From Paracoccus sediminis (GTDB lineage: Bacteria > Pseudomonadota > Alphaproteobacteria > Rhodobacterales > Rhodobacteraceae): a stretch of DNA of 64,000 nt. The notes beneath the pieces were generated by a model. The model was not told where the DNA came from. It was given only the letters and a program-made list of their open reading frames with translations, and searched no databases. This document shows positions 45,301-54,879 of the stretch, piece after piece. The DNA lies in assembly GCF_900188295.1 (NCBI RefSeq), contig NZ_FZNM01000003.1:1-64000 (forward strand). The letters run 5' to 3'. Every line of letters starts with the position of its first letter. Within the stretch, counting starts at the first letter, position 1. The position numbers and the translations under genes are program-made.

Positions 45301-45373
45301 GTTGCAGCAAGGGGCTGCAACCTTTGCTAGGAAGGGTCTAGAAGACCCGCAAGCCGACCGGGTCGCCGGTCGG
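45301..45373 (+). promoter_or_regulatory. Three consecutive hairpins in the ybgC-tolQ leader
   Basis: GTTGCAGC/GCTGCAAC (45301-45308 with 45314-45321, loop AAGGG), GGGTCT/AGACCC (45334-45339 with 45343-45348, loop AGA) and CCGACCG/CGGTCGG (45354-45360 with 45367-45373, loop GGTCGC) are all perfect and follow each other within 73 nt. No T-run follows. This looks like structured leader RNA controlling tolQRAB-pal or stabilising a processed message. Confidence 0.55.
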
Positions 45374-45407
45374 ATCCGCGATGGATGACGACGAAAAGGC
45401 AGTGAAG

Positions 45408-46100
45408 ATGGAACCGATCCAGGCCGCGCAGGCCCTTGATTTCTCGCTGATGGCGCTGTTTGCGCGCGCCTCGCTGACGGTGCAGGTGGTCATGGTGCTG
45501 CTGGTCGTGGCGTCGGTCTGGGCCTGGGCGATCATCATCCAGAAATTCCTGGCCTTCGCGCAGGCCCGCCGAGAGGCTGCGCGTTTCGACCGCAGCTTCT
45601 GGTCGGGCGAGCCGCTGGACGACCTGTACGACCGTCTGGGCGACCGCCCGTCCGGCGCGTCCGAACGCATCTTCGCGGCGGGCATGACCGAATGGCGCCG
45701 CAGCCACCGCGACGACGGCGCGCTGATCCCCGGCGGCACGGCGCGCATCGACCGCGCCATGAACGTCGCCATCCAGCGCGAGGAATCGCGGCTGTTCCGG
45801 GGCCTCTCCTTTCTGGCGACGGTCGGATCCACCGCGCCCTTCATCGGGCTGTTCGGCACCGTCTGGGGCATCAAGACCGCGTTCGAGGGCATCGCCATGT
45901 CCCAGGACACCAGCCTGGCCGTCGTCGCCCCCGGCATCGCCGAGGCGCTGCTGGCGACCGCGCTTGGTCTGCTGGCGGCGATTCCGGCCGTGGTCTTCTA
46001 CAACAAGCTGTCGGGCGACGCCGAACGCGTGACCGGCAACTGGGAGGCGTTCGCCGACGAATTCTCGACCCTGCTGTCGCGCCAGATGGACGAGGCCTAG
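45408..46100 (+). CDS. tolQ: Tol-Pal system protein TolQ
   Basis: This 230-aa inner-membrane protein has a first helix (VVMVLLVVASVWAWAIII) and two C-terminal helices (LATVGSTAPFIGLFGTVWGI; GIAEALLATALGLLAAIPAVVFYNKL), as in TolQ/ExbB. TolQR uses the proton gradient to drive TolA, pulling the outer membrane inward at division. I use the ATG at 45408, 8 nt after AAAAGG; an in-frame ATG at 45381 lies directly behind the third hairpin and lacks a clear ribosome site. Confidence 0.94.
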   Translation: MEPIQAAQALDFSLMALFARASLTVQVVMVLLVVASVWAWAIIIQKFLAFAQARREAARFDRSFWSGEPLDDLYDRLGDRPSGASERIFAAGMTEWRRSHRDDGALIPGGTARIDRAMNVAIQREESRLFRGLSFLATVGSTAPFIGLFGTVWGIKTAFEGIAMSQDTSLAVVAPGIAEALLATALGLLAAIPAVVFYNKLSGDAERVTGNWEAFADEFSTLLSRQMDEA

Positions 46101-46103
46101 GGG

Positions 46104-46559
46104 ATGTCCGCCGCCGTCGTCAAACGGGTCAGCCGAAAAGGCCGGGGCCGCCGCCGCAACGCACCGATGTCGGAAATCAACGTCACGCCCTTTGTGGACG
46201 TGATGCTGGTGCTGCTGGTGATCTTCATGGTGGCCGCGCCGCTGATGACGGCGGGCGTGCCCCTGAACCTGCCGCAGACCGCCGCCACCGCCGTCCCGAC
46301 CGAGCAGGAGGAGCCGCTGGTCATCTCGATCCCCGCGTCGGGTGACGTGATGCTGATGGATGCGCCGGTGGCGCAGGACCAGATCGTCACCAGCCTGCGC
46401 GCGGTTCTGGCGGAACGCCAGTCGGACCGGGTGTTCCTGCGCGCGGATGGTGCGATCCCCTATGCCCGCGTGGTGCAGGTGATGGGCGCGCTGAACGCGG
46501 CGGGTCTGACGAATATCGTGCTGGTGACGGATACCGGCGGCCCGAGGATGGACGGCTGA
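46104..46559 (+). CDS. tolR: Tol-Pal system protein TolR
   Basis: This 151-aa protein has a basic N-terminus, one membrane helix at about residues 30-52 with the conserved proton-coupling aspartate D32 in TPFVDVMLVLLVIF, and a periplasmic ExbD/TolR domain. It forms the stator ring with TolQ. It starts 3 nt after the tolQ stop and is followed by tolA after 4 nt. Confidence 0.95.
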   Translation: MSAAVVKRVSRKGRGRRRNAPMSEINVTPFVDVMLVLLVIFMVAAPLMTAGVPLNLPQTAATAVPTEQEEPLVISIPASGDVMLMDAPVAQDQIVTSLRAVLAERQSDRVFLRADGAIPYARVVQVMGALNAAGLTNIVLVTDTGGPRMDG

Positions 46560-46563
46560 GGCG

Positions 46564-48459
46564 ATGGACGACCGCGAAGGGCGCATCGGTTGGTGGGTTT
46601 CGGGAACGGCGCACGGGGCGCTGATCCTGTGGGCGATCCTGGGTGGCGTGTTCCTGCGTCCCCAGCCCTCGGCCCCCCTGCGCACGACCGAAGTTGCGAC
46701 CATCAGCGGTGCCGAGTTCGAGGCGCTTGCCGCCGCGTCCCGCGGCGCGGGTCCGGTTGGGCGCGACGCGACGGCGATGGCGTCGCTTCCGGTGCCAGCG
46801 GCCGAGGATGACGCGGGACAAACGCCCGCCGCGGCCAGCCTGCCCGACGCCGAGGATGCGGCCCAGGCACTGCCGGCGCCCGACGCATCCGAGGCTGAAC
46901 CCGACCTGACCGATTTTGCGCGGCCCGATCCGGTGGCGGTAGCGACCGATCTGGGACGCCCGGCCGAAAACAGGACGGTCGAGGATGCGGCCCCGGCCAT
47001 GCCTGCGGATGCGGGCGCCCCGTTGGCCGATACCCAGCCCGCCCGCCCCCAGGCCCCCGCGGCCGATCCGGCAGCGCGGCCGGTGGCACCCCGATCCGAA
47101 CTGGCCCTGGATCGATCCGCCCTGCCGCGGCTGCGCCCCGAGGGTCTGGTCGAACGCCGCAATGCCCGTCTGGCCCGACAAGAGGCCGAAGAGCGGGCCG
47201 CCGCCGATGCCGCCCGCGCCGCCGAGGAGGCCGCAGCCGAGGCTGAGGCGCAGGCGCAGGCCGAGGAGGAGCGTCGCCTGACCGCCGAACGCGAAGCCGC
47301 CGCCGAGGCCCGCCGGGCCGAACGGGCGGCGGCCGAGGCCGCGGAACGGCAAGCCGAGGCGGATCGGCTGGCCGAAGCCGAACGCCGGGACGCCCAGGCG
47401 CGGCGCGAGGCTGCGGAACGCCGCGAGGCCGTCGAACGGGCCGAACGCGACGCGCAGGAGCAGCAAGAGGCCGAAGCCCGTGCCGAGGAGGAGCGTCGCG
47501 CGGCCGAGGCCGAACGTCAGGCGCGCGAAGAACGCCGGGCCGCCGAAGCGCGTGCCGCCGAGGAAGCCCGCCGGGAACGGGCCGAGGCGGAGAGACGCGA
47601 AGCCGAACGTCGGGAAGCCGAGGCTGTAGAGGCCGAGCGTCGTGCCGAGGAAGTTCGGCGGGCCGAGGCCGAACGCCGCGCCGAAGAAGAACGCCGCGCC
47701 GCCGACGCCGCCGCGCGGGAGGCCGAGGAACGCCGCCTTGCCGAGGAACGCGAGGCCGCGGAGGAACGTCGCGAGGCCGAGGAACGAGAGGCCGCCGAGC
47801 AGGCCGAGGCGCAGCGTGCCGCCGAGGCCGCCCGCCAGCAGGCGCTGGAAGACGCGCTGCGCGAGGCCCAGAGCGGCACCGCAGGGACCGAAGGCACCGA
47901 CACCGCCTCGACGGGCGATGCCGGAGGCGGCGAAAGCCAGACAATCGACGGCGGATCGGGCGCCTCGGCCGCGCAGGATCCGCTGGCGGCGGCCTTGGCG
48001 GGGGCCATGTCCGGCCAGGGTGCCGCCGACCGTCCGGCGGACGCGGGCGGCGTTGCGGAACCCTTGCAGCTTGCGCCGTCGGCCATCCGCCCGACCCCGC
48101 TGGACGGAATCGACATGTCCGGCCTGTCGGGGGCCGAACCGCTGTCCCTGGCCGAAAAGGACGCCTTTCGCGCGGCCTTGCGCCGGTGTTGGAACGAAGG
48201 CGCCCTGTCGGTCGAGGCATCGCGGATGTCGGTGTCCGTGGGCTTCAGCATGACGGCGGACGGCCGGCCCATCGACGGCAGCCTGCGGATCGCCGATTTC
48301 CGGGGCGGATCCGAAGCGGGGGCGACCCACGCCTTTGACGTGGCCCGGCGGGCGATCATGATGTGCGGCGGCGCGGGCTTTCCGCTGCCCTTCGACAAAT
48401 ATACCCGGTGGCGCGACGTGGTGGTGGAATTCCGCCCGGATGGAATCGGATTCGACTGA
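46564..48459 (+). CDS. tolA: Cell envelope integrity protein TolA, with very long coiled coil
   Basis: This 631-aa protein is longer than Escherichia coli TolA (421 aa). A membrane anchor (about residues 12-32) is followed by an acidic Ala/Pro-rich region (about 40-190), a long Glu-Ala-Arg coiled coil (about 195-440) of repeated EERRAAEAER-like units, a Gly/Ser linker, and a C-terminal domain (about 520-631) with CWNEGALSVEA and FSMTADGRP that contacts TolB and Pal. It spans the periplasm, pulled by TolQR. The repeats cause long shadow open frames on the other strand, which are not genes. Confidence 0.93.
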   Translation: MDDREGRIGWWVSGTAHGALILWAILGGVFLRPQPSAPLRTTEVATISGAEFEALAAASRGAGPVGRDATAMASLPVPAAEDDAGQTPAAASLPDAEDAAQALPAPDASEAEPDLTDFARPDPVAVATDLGRPAENRTVEDAAPAMPADAGAPLADTQPARPQAPAADPAARPVAPRSELALDRSALPRLRPEGLVERRNARLARQEAEERAAADAARAAEEAAAEAEAQAQAEEERRLTAEREAAAEARRAERAAAEAAERQAEADRLAEAERRDAQARREAAERREAVERAERDAQEQQEAEARAEEERRAAEAERQAREERRAAEARAAEEARRERAEAERREAERREAEAVEAERRAEEVRRAEAERRAEEERRAADAAAREAEERRLAEEREAAEERREAEEREAAEQAEAQRAAEAARQQALEDALREAQSGTAGTEGTDTASTGDAGGGESQTIDGGSGASAAQDPLAAALAGAMSGQGAADRPADAGGVAEPLQLAPSAIRPTPLDGIDMSGLSGAEPLSLAEKDAFRAALRRCWNEGALSVEASRMSVSVGFSMTADGRPIDGSLRIADFRGGSEAGATHAFDVARRAIMMCGGAGFPLPFDKYTRWRDVVVEFRPDGIGFD

Positions 48460-48503
48460 CGCCGGGCCGAACCCGGTCCCGTCCCAATGGTTATGAGGAC
48501 ATG

Positions 48504-49820
48504 ATGTTTCGCAAGCTGACTTTGACCCTGTCCCTGGTGTTCGCGGCAGCCCTGCCCGCCCTGCCCGTACTGGCGCAGGACGGCCCGCTGAGAATCGAGA
48601 TCACCGACGGCGTGACCGAACCCATGGCCATCGCCATTCCCGCCTTTCATGGCGACGCCGAGGTTGCGGGGCGTATCCGCGACGTGGTGGCGGCCGACCT
48701 GACGGGCACCGGGCTGTTTCGCGAAATTCCCCGCGATGCCCCCGTCGCACAGCCCGCCAGCTTTGGCGAGGCGATCGCGCATGACGACTGGCGGGCGGCC
48801 GGCGCGCAGGCGCTCGTGTCGGCCGAGGTCACGCAGTCGGGCGACGCGATCAGCGTCAAGTTCCGGCTGTTCGATGTCTATGCCGGACAGGCGCAGGGCG
48901 ACGGGATGCAGTTCGACGCCCGCGCGGCCGATTGGCGCCGCGCCGCACACAAGATCGCCGATCAGGTCTATGCACGGCTGACGGGCGAACAGCCCTATTT
49001 CGACAGTCGCGTGGCCTTTGTGCAGGAAACCGGTCCCAAAGATGCGCGGATCAAGCGGATCGGCGTCATGGACTATGACGGCCAGAACATCCTGTGGATG
49101 ACCGACAGCTCGTCACTGGTGCTGGCGCCGCAATTTTCGCGCGACGGGCGGCGGCTGGTCTATACCAGCTTCGACAGCGGATTCCCGCAGATCCGGGTGA
49201 TGGAGGTGGCGACGGTCACGTCCCGGCCCCTGACCCAGGACGCCAGCAGCATGGCCTTTTCGCCCCGCTTCAGCCCGGATGGCCGCTGGATCGCCTATTC
49301 CCGCGAACAGGGGGGCAACACCGACATCTGGCTGATGGACGCCGCATCCGGCGCCCAACGTCCGCTGGTTCAGTCGCCCGCCATCGACACCGCCCCCAGC
49401 TTCAGCCCCGATGGGCAGCGGATCGTGTTCGAATCCGACCGTTCGGGCAATCCCCAACTGTATGTCGTCGGCGTGAGCGGGGGCGAGCCGACCCGGATCA
49501 GCTTCGGCGACGGCCGCTATGGATCGCCCGCCTGGTCCCCCAAGGGCGACCTGATCGCGTTCACCAAACAGATGGGCGAACGCTTCCATATCGCCACCAT
49601 GCGCATCGACGGATCGGCTGAACGGAACCTGACCGAATCTTTCCTTGACGAGTCCCCCACATGGGCACCCAATGGCCGCGTGGTGATGTTCACGCGGGTG
49701 GCGCCGGGCGGGAACGGCCAGCCGCGCCTGCATTCTGTGGACATCACGGGGCGAAACATGCGACCGCTGAGCCTTGACTTTGCCGCCTCGGATCCCTCTT
49801 GGGGTCCGTTGATGCCCTGA
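48504..49820 (+). CDS. tolB: Tol-Pal system beta-propeller protein TolB
   Basis: This 438-aa periplasmic protein has a signal peptide (cleavage after LPVLA-Q), an N-terminal TolB domain (about 25-160) and a six-bladed beta-propeller of repeated FSPDG/FSRDG-type blades (LAPQFSRDGRRLVYTS; FSPRFSPDGRWIAYSR; PSFSPDGQRIVFES). TolB docks Pal and hands it to TolA. The ATG at 48504 has GAGG 5 nt upstream; the ATG at 48501 is a codon earlier and too close to it. Confidence 0.95.
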   Translation: MFRKLTLTLSLVFAAALPALPVLAQDGPLRIEITDGVTEPMAIAIPAFHGDAEVAGRIRDVVAADLTGTGLFREIPRDAPVAQPASFGEAIAHDDWRAAGAQALVSAEVTQSGDAISVKFRLFDVYAGQAQGDGMQFDARAADWRRAAHKIADQVYARLTGEQPYFDSRVAFVQETGPKDARIKRIGVMDYDGQNILWMTDSSSLVLAPQFSRDGRRLVYTSFDSGFPQIRVMEVATVTSRPLTQDASSMAFSPRFSPDGRWIAYSREQGGNTDIWLMDAASGAQRPLVQSPAIDTAPSFSPDGQRIVFESDRSGNPQLYVVGVSGGEPTRISFGDGRYGSPAWSPKGDLIAFTKQMGERFHIATMRIDGSAERNLTESFLDESPTWAPNGRVVMFTRVAPGGNGQPRLHSVDITGRNMRPLSLDFAASDPSWGPLMP

Positions 49821-49843
49821 TACCGCGCCAAAAGGACAACCCG

Positions 49844-50383
49844 ATGACCGTCTGGACGAAACCTGTTGCCGCCGCCCTTCTTCTGACCCTGGCCGCCTGC
49901 GCCCAGCCCGCGCCGCCGGTCACGCAAACGGCGGTGGTGGACCCATACGCCAGCGCGGGCGGGGGGGCCTTGTACCAGGGCGATCTGGCCGGCGGCACCT
50001 TGGGGGCCGAGGCGACGGCGCAGTATTTCAACGATACCGTGGGCAATACCGTGCTGTTTGCCGCCAACCAGACGGCGCTGACGGCCGAGGCCCGATCGAT
50101 CCTGGCCCGGCAGGCCCAGTGGCTGAACACGCACACGAATTTCAGCGCCGTCGTCCAGGGCCATGCCGAAGAAACCGGAACGCGCGAATACAACCTTGCC
50201 CTGGGCGCGCGCCGCGCCGGTGCCGTGCAGGAATACCTGATCGCGCAGGGTGTGGGGGCCGATCGGGTCCGCACGCTGAGCTTTGGCAAGGAACGCCCGC
50301 GCGAGGTCTGTTCGGACGAGGCGTGCTATGCCCAGAACCGCCGTGCGGTGACGGTGGTCAACATCGTCGGGGCCGGATCGTGA
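49844..50383 (+). CDS. pal: Peptidoglycan-associated lipoprotein Pal
   Basis: This 179-aa lipoprotein has the lipobox LAAC with lipidated C19, then a short Pro/Ala linker and an OmpA-like domain with the peptidoglycan-binding residues in HAEETGTREYNLALGARRA. It tethers the outer membrane to peptidoglycan. The ATG at 49844 is preceded by AAAGGA. Its stop overlaps the GTG start of cpoB by 4 bp. Confidence 0.95.
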   Translation: MTVWTKPVAAALLLTLAACAQPAPPVTQTAVVDPYASAGGGALYQGDLAGGTLGAEATAQYFNDTVGNTVLFAANQTALTAEARSILARQAQWLNTHTNFSAVVQGHAEETGTREYNLALGARRAGAVQEYLIAQGVGADRVRTLSFGKERPREVCSDEACYAQNRRAVTVVNIVGAGS

Positions 50384-51294
50384 TCCGCCGCGCCGTCGCC
50401 GCAGCCGCCCTGGCCGTGACGACGGCTTGGCCCGTCATGGCGCAGGATCCGACCCTGGCCGACCTGCGGGCCGAACTGGACGCGGTGCGCGGCCAGTTGC
50501 AGACCCTGCGCCAGGAACTGGTCGCCTCGGGCGCAGCGGGGTTTCAGGCGGCGGGCGGGGATGCGGCCATCGACCGGATGAACACGATGGAAACCCGCCT
50601 GGCGCGGCTGACCGATCGAACCGAACAGCTGGGAAATCGCATCGACCGCATCGTTTCCGACGGCAGCCGCCGCATCGCCGATGTCGAATTCCGCCTGTGC
50701 GAGATGGACGAAACCTGCGACCTGGCCACGCTGACCATGCAGGATCTGGGCCGCGCGGGCAATCCGGTGCCGAACCTTGGTCCCGCGGCCCCGCAGCAAG
50801 GCGGCAACGGCAAGCCCGCAAACGCGGGGGAACAGGCCGATTTCGCCGCCGCCCAGCAGGTCATGGCCAGCGGTGATTTCCGACGCGCGGCGGACATGTT
50901 CGGCGCCGTGGCCGAGGCTCATGCCGGCGGCGCCCTGACGGCCGAGGCGCTGTTCCTGCGCGGCGCGGCTCTGGACAGCGCAGAGGATCCCAGGGGCGCC
51001 GCGGCCGCCTGGCTGGAAGGTTTTTCCGCCGACCCCAACGGACCGCGCGCTGCAGAAAGCCTTCTGGGCATCGCCCGCGTCATCGCGGACGAGGGCGACC
51101 CCACCGCCGCCTGCCTGTATCTTGCGGAAATTCCCGCCCGTTTTCCCGGCACGCCCTTCGCCGTCGAAGCGGAAACACGGCTCAGCCGCCTGGCCTGTGC
51201 CAGCAACGATTTGGGGGCCGCGCAGCCGGGGAACGATGTCGATTTCGGGGCCGTCGATCCCGAAGCCGCCATCGATCCGGGCGATCTTCGATAG
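50380..51294 (+). CDS. cpoB: Tol-Pal system protein CpoB (YbgF)
   Basis: This 304-aa periplasmic protein begins at GTG 50380 (GTGA overlap with pal), with a signal peptide (cleavage after WPVMA-Q), an N-terminal trimerising coiled coil (about residues 28-65, DLRAELDAVRGQLQTLRQEL), and a C-terminal TPR domain (about 165-280) with ADFAAAQQVMASGDFRRAADMF repeats. CpoB coordinates PBP1B and Tol during division. A stretch of prolines and glycines links the halves. Confidence 0.92.
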   Translation: MIRRAVAAAALAVTTAWPVMAQDPTLADLRAELDAVRGQLQTLRQELVASGAAGFQAAGGDAAIDRMNTMETRLARLTDRTEQLGNRIDRIVSDGSRRIADVEFRLCEMDETCDLATLTMQDLGRAGNPVPNLGPAAPQQGGNGKPANAGEQADFAAAQQVMASGDFRRAADMFGAVAEAHAGGALTAEALFLRGAALDSAEDPRGAAAAWLEGFSADPNGPRAAESLLGIARVIADEGDPTAACLYLAEIPARFPGTPFAVEAETRLSRLACASNDLGAAQPGNDVDFGAVDPEAAIDPGDLR

Positions 51295-51301
51295 CCTGCC
51301 G

Positions 51302-52537
51302 ATGTCCCTGCCCGCCGCCGATCCAGCGTTTCGCGTTCATGCAGCCCTTGATCGACTGGCCGCCGACATGCCCGCGCTGGGCATCGCCGTATCGGGCGGA
51401 GGCGATTCGACGGCCCTGATGCACATGGTTGCGGACTGGGCACGGGGCCGGACGATCATGGTCGCCACCGTCGATCATGGCCTGCGCCCCGGCAGCGCCG
51501 CCGAGGCGCGCCAGGCGGGCCGCGCCGCCCGTGCGCTTGGCCTGCCTCATGTCACCCTGCTGTGGCAGCGGGAAACCGAGACCGGGAACCTGATGGCCAA
51601 TGCCCGCGACGCGCGGCTGCGGCTGCTGGCCGGATGGGCGCAGCGCAACGGGCTGCCCGCCGTCCTTCTGGGCCATACCGCCGACGATCAGGCGGAAACG
51701 CTGCTGATGCGCCTGGCACGGGGGTCGGGGATCGACGGGCTGGCCTCGATGGCGGAATGGCGCGACCGTTTCGGGATCCGCTGGCTGCGCCCGATGCTGG
51801 GCGCCGGGCGGCAGGAACTGCGCGACTGGTTGCAGGCGCGCGGAACGGCATGGACCGACGATCCCAGCAACGAGAACGACGATTTCGACCGCATCCGCAT
51901 CCGCAAGGCGATGACCGCCTTGGACATGGACATCCCCGCCCTGGCCCGCGCCGCGAACCACATCCAGGAAGCCCGCGATGCCCTGTCCCATTATGCCGCC
52001 CATGCCGCGCGCGACGTGACGATCCGCAACGGCAGCATCACCCTGCCGCGCCGCGACTATCAGGACGCCCCGACGGAAATTCGCAGGCGGCTGATTGTCG
52101 CAGCCTGCCGCTGGATCACCGGGGCCGATTATCCGCCGCGCCGCAACACGGTGCTGCACGCGCTCAACGCCCTTGCGACCGGGCACCGCGTCACCCTGGA
52201 CGGCGCGCTGATCGAACCCGCGGGCGACCGGATCCGCCTGTTTCGCGAAGCCGCCGCCGCCATGCGCGCGCCCGACAGCCACGGCGGCACATGGGACAAT
52301 CGATGGAAGATCAGCGGCTTGAAAGCGGGCCAGCATGTCGCCGCCCTGGGGATGAGCGAGGTGGCGCGGGTCAAGTGGCGCCTGTCGGGCCTGGGCCGCG
52401 ACGAGGCCGCCGCCACCCCGGCCATCTGGCAAGGCGACCGCCTGGTCGCCGCGCCGCTGGTCCGCGCGACCGCCCCCTATGACGTTCGTCCCCTGCGCGA
52501 TTCCGGGGATTTCCACAGGCTGGTGATGGCGCATTGA
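51302..52537 (+). CDS. tilS: tRNA(Ile)-lysidine synthase
   Basis: This 411-aa enzyme modifies C34 of tRNA-Ile(CAU) to lysidine using lysine and ATP. The PP-loop S31-G-G-G-D-S36 opens the N-domain, and HTADDQAETLLMRLARGSG and DPSNENDDFDRIRIR are standard. The C-terminal domain is shorter than in E. coli TilS. It starts 7 nt after cpoB. The tol-tilS-ftsH order is conserved in Rhodobacterales. Confidence 0.94.
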   Translation: MSLPAADPAFRVHAALDRLAADMPALGIAVSGGGDSTALMHMVADWARGRTIMVATVDHGLRPGSAAEARQAGRAARALGLPHVTLLWQRETETGNLMANARDARLRLLAGWAQRNGLPAVLLGHTADDQAETLLMRLARGSGIDGLASMAEWRDRFGIRWLRPMLGAGRQELRDWLQARGTAWTDDPSNENDDFDRIRIRKAMTALDMDIPALARAANHIQEARDALSHYAAHAARDVTIRNGSITLPRRDYQDAPTEIRRRLIVAACRWITGADYPPRRNTVLHALNALATGHRVTLDGALIEPAGDRIRLFREAAAAMRAPDSHGGTWDNRWKISGLKAGQHVAALGMSEVARVKWRLSGLGRDEAAATPAIWQGDRLVAAPLVRATAPYDVRPLRDSGDFHRLVMAH

Positions 52538-52596
52538 ATACCTGCCGATAATCCTTATTTTCGGAACAAACCGATATTCCGCCGGAGGACCCTTAT

Positions 52597-54486
52597 TTGG
52601 GCAACGCACGAAACCTCGCCTTCTGGGTCGTTCTGTTCCTGATGATCCTGGCGCTGTTCAATCTGTTCAGCGACGGCGCCACGACCATGAACAGCCGGCA
52701 GATCAGCTATTCGGAATTCATCGACCGTGTGGAGAACGACCAGATTTCCGCCGTGACGATCGACGGAGAGGTCCTGGCGATCACCGGCGCCGACGGCAAC
52801 CAGTATTCGACGGTGCGTCCGCAGGGCGAAGACATCGCCGACCGCCTGATCGCCAAGAACGTCGATGTCAAGGTGACGCGCCAGCAGCAGTCCGGCTTCA
52901 TGTCGCTGCTGGGGGTGTGGCTGCCGTTCATCCTGCTGATCGGGGTCTGGATCTTTTTCATGAACCGGATGCAGGGCGGCGGCAAAGGGGGCGCGATGGG
53001 CTTTGGCAAGTCGCGCGCCAAGCTGCTGACCGAAAAGCATGGCCGTGTCACCTTCGACGACGTGGCGGGCATCGACGAGGCCAAGGAGGAGCTTGAGGAG
53101 ATCGTCGAGTTCCTGCGCAATCCGCAGAAGTTCAGCCGCCTGGGCGGCAAGATCCCGAAAGGCGCGTTGCTGGTCGGCCCGCCGGGCACGGGCAAGACGC
53201 TGCTGGCGCGCGCCATCGCTGGCGAGGCCGGGGTGCCGTTCTTCACCATTTCCGGTTCGGACTTCGTGGAAATGTTTGTGGGGGTTGGTGCGTCCCGCGT
53301 CCGCGACATGTTCGAGCAGGCCAAGAAATCGGCCCCCTGCATCGTCTTCATCGACGAGATCGACGCGGTTGGCCGGGCGCGGGGCGTCGGCATCGGCGGC
53401 GGCAACGACGAACGCGAACAGACGCTGAACCAGCTTTTGGTGGAAATGGACGGGTTCGAGGCGAACGAGGGCATCATCATCGTGGCCGCCACGAACCGCC
53501 GCGACGTGCTGGATCCCGCGTTGCTGCGTCCTGGCCGGTTCGACCGCCAGATCCATGTTCCGAATCCGGACATCAAGGGGCGCGAAAAGATCCTGTCCGT
53601 CCATGCCCGCAAGGTGCCGGTCGGTCCCGATGTGGATCTGCGAATCATCGCGCGCGGCACCCCCGGATTTTCGGGTGCCGATCTGATGAACCTGGTGAAC
53701 GAGGCCGCGCTGATGGCGGCCCGCATCGGCCGCCGTTTCGTCAGCATGGAGGATTTCGAGAATGCCAAGGACAAGGTGATGCTGGGCGTCGAACGCCGCA
53801 GCATGGTCCTGACGCCCGAACAAAAGGAAAAGACCGCCTATCACGAGGCGGGTCACGCGGTGGTTGGCCTGTCGCTGCCCAAATGCGACCCGGTTTACAA
53901 GGCGACGATCATCCCGCGCGGCGGCGCGCTTGGCATGGTGGTCAGCCTGCCGGAAATGGACCGCCTGAATTTCCACAAGGACGAGGCCAAGCAGAAACTG
54001 GCCATGACCATGGCCGGCAAGGCCGCCGAAATCATCAAATATGGTGAGGAAGGCGTGTCGAACGGCCCCGCCGGCGACATCCAGCAGGCCAGCCAGCTTG
54101 CGCGCGCCATGGTGATGCGCTGGGGCATGTCCGACAAGGTCGGCAGCATCGACTATGCCGAGGCGCACGAGGGCTATAACGGTTCGACCGGCGGCTTCTC
54201 GATCTCTGCCGCGACCAAGGAGCTGATCGAGCAAGAGGTCCGCGACCTGATCGAGGAAGGCTATCGCGAAGCCCGCCGCATCCTGATCGAAAAAGAGGTG
54301 GAATTCGAACGGATGGCCCAAGGGCTGCTGGAATACGAAACCCTCACTGGCGAGGAGATCGGCAAGATCCTGCGAGGAGAGCCTTTGGGCGGCGACGATG
54401 ACACGCCCGGCAGCCTGATCCCTGCGGTCACGGCGATTCCCAAGGCGGGCAAGACGGCGCCCGGCGGCGATCCCGCCCCGGCATGA
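52597..54486 (+). CDS. ftsH: ATP-dependent zinc metalloprotease FtsH
   Basis: This 629-aa membrane protease has two N-terminal helices (about 5-23 and 105-123), an AAA+ domain with Walker A G194-PPGTGK-T201 and [10 protein letters not shown], and a zinc protease domain with H416-E-A-G-H420. FtsH degrades unassembled membrane proteins and regulators. Its start is TTG at 52597, with GGAGG 8 nt upstream; no nearer ATG fits the family start, [11 protein letters not shown] hairpin terminator follows at 54496-54522. Confidence 0.97.
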   Translation: MGNARNLAFWVVLFLMILALFNLFSDGATTMNSRQISYSEFIDRVENDQISAVTIDGEVLAITGADGNQYSTVRPQGEDIADRLIAKNVDVKVTRQQQSGFMSLLGVWLPFILLIGVWIFFMNRMQGGGKGGAMGFGKSRAKLLTEKHGRVTFDDVAGIDEAKEELEEIVEFLRNPQKFSRLGGKIPKGALLVGPPGTGKTLLARAIAGEAGVPFFTISGSDFVEMFVGVGASRVRDMFEQAKKSAPCIVFIDEIDAVGRARGVGIGGGNDEREQTLNQLLVEMDGFEANEGIIIVAATNRRDVLDPALLRPGRFDRQIHVPNPDIKGREKILSVHARKVPVGPDVDLRIIARGTPGFSGADLMNLVNEAALMAARIGRRFVSMEDFENAKDKVMLGVERRSMVLTPEQKEKTAYHEAGHAVVGLSLPKCDPVYKATIIPRGGALGMVVSLPEMDRLNFHKDEAKQKLAMTMAGKAAEIIKYGEEGVSNGPAGDIQQASQLARAMVMRWGMSDKVGSIDYAEAHEGYNGSTGGFSISAATKELIEQEVRDLIEEGYREARRILIEKEVEFERMAQGLLEYETLTGEEIGKILRGEPLGGDDDTPGSLIPAVTAIPKAGKTAPGGDPAPA

Positions 54487-54495
54487 GAACAGCAG

Positions 54496-54522
54496 CCCCG
54501 GCCCCCGTGCCGGGGTTTCTTT
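54496..54522 (+). terminator. Terminator after ftsH
   Basis: CCCCGGC/GCCGGGG (54496-54502 with 54509-54515, 6-nt loop) is followed by TTTCTTT. It begins 9 nt after the ftsH stop. Confidence 0.7.
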
Positions 54523-54579
54523 ATGTCTTGCGCCCCGGTGCGGTCCGGTGCATCCCCCGCCCACATGATGGAGGGTCCG

Positions 54580-54879
54580 ATGCAGATAGACGACATCTCG
54601 GACATGGCGACGTTGCGCGCCCACATAGACGCCGTGGACGAACGGTTGATCGGCCTGCTGGCGCAACGCCATGCGCTGATCGCCCGCGCGGCCCGGATCA
54701 AGGAACGGATCGGCCTGCCTGCCCGAATCGATGATCGGGTCGAGGAGGTTGTCGCAAATGCGGGCCGTCACGCCGCTTCGCGCGGGCTGGATCCCGCCCT
54801 GATCGAAGATATCTGGCGGCAACTGGTCGAAGCCGCCATTGCGCAGGAAGACCGCTATCTGAACGGAGACCGCCCGTGA
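54580..54879 (+). CDS. Chorismate mutase family protein, AroQ type (second copy)
   Basis: This 99-aa helical protein has the AroQ pattern: [44 protein letters not shown] and [20 protein letters not shown]. Such stand-alone proteins are chorismate mutases or isochorismate-pyruvate lyases (PchB-like); the NDR... end and the lack of siderophore genes nearby leave this open. The ATG at 54580 has GGAGGG 5 nt upstream. Its stop overlaps the folD GTG start (GTGA). Confidence 0.82.
   Translation: MQIDDISDMATLRAHIDAVDERLIGLLAQRHALIARAARIKERIGLPARIDDRVEEVVANAGRHAASRGLDPALIEDIWRQLVEAAIAQEDRYLNGDRP

Noticed and set aside
47150..47870. CRISPR-like or tandem DNA repeat
   Set aside because: The repetition follows codons for Glu, Ala and Arg in the tolA coiled coil, without regular spacers.
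46387..48330. Gly/Leu/Phe-rich open frames opposite tolA
   Set aside because: They are the reverse of the Glu-Ala-Arg repeats of TolA, not a repeat protein gene.
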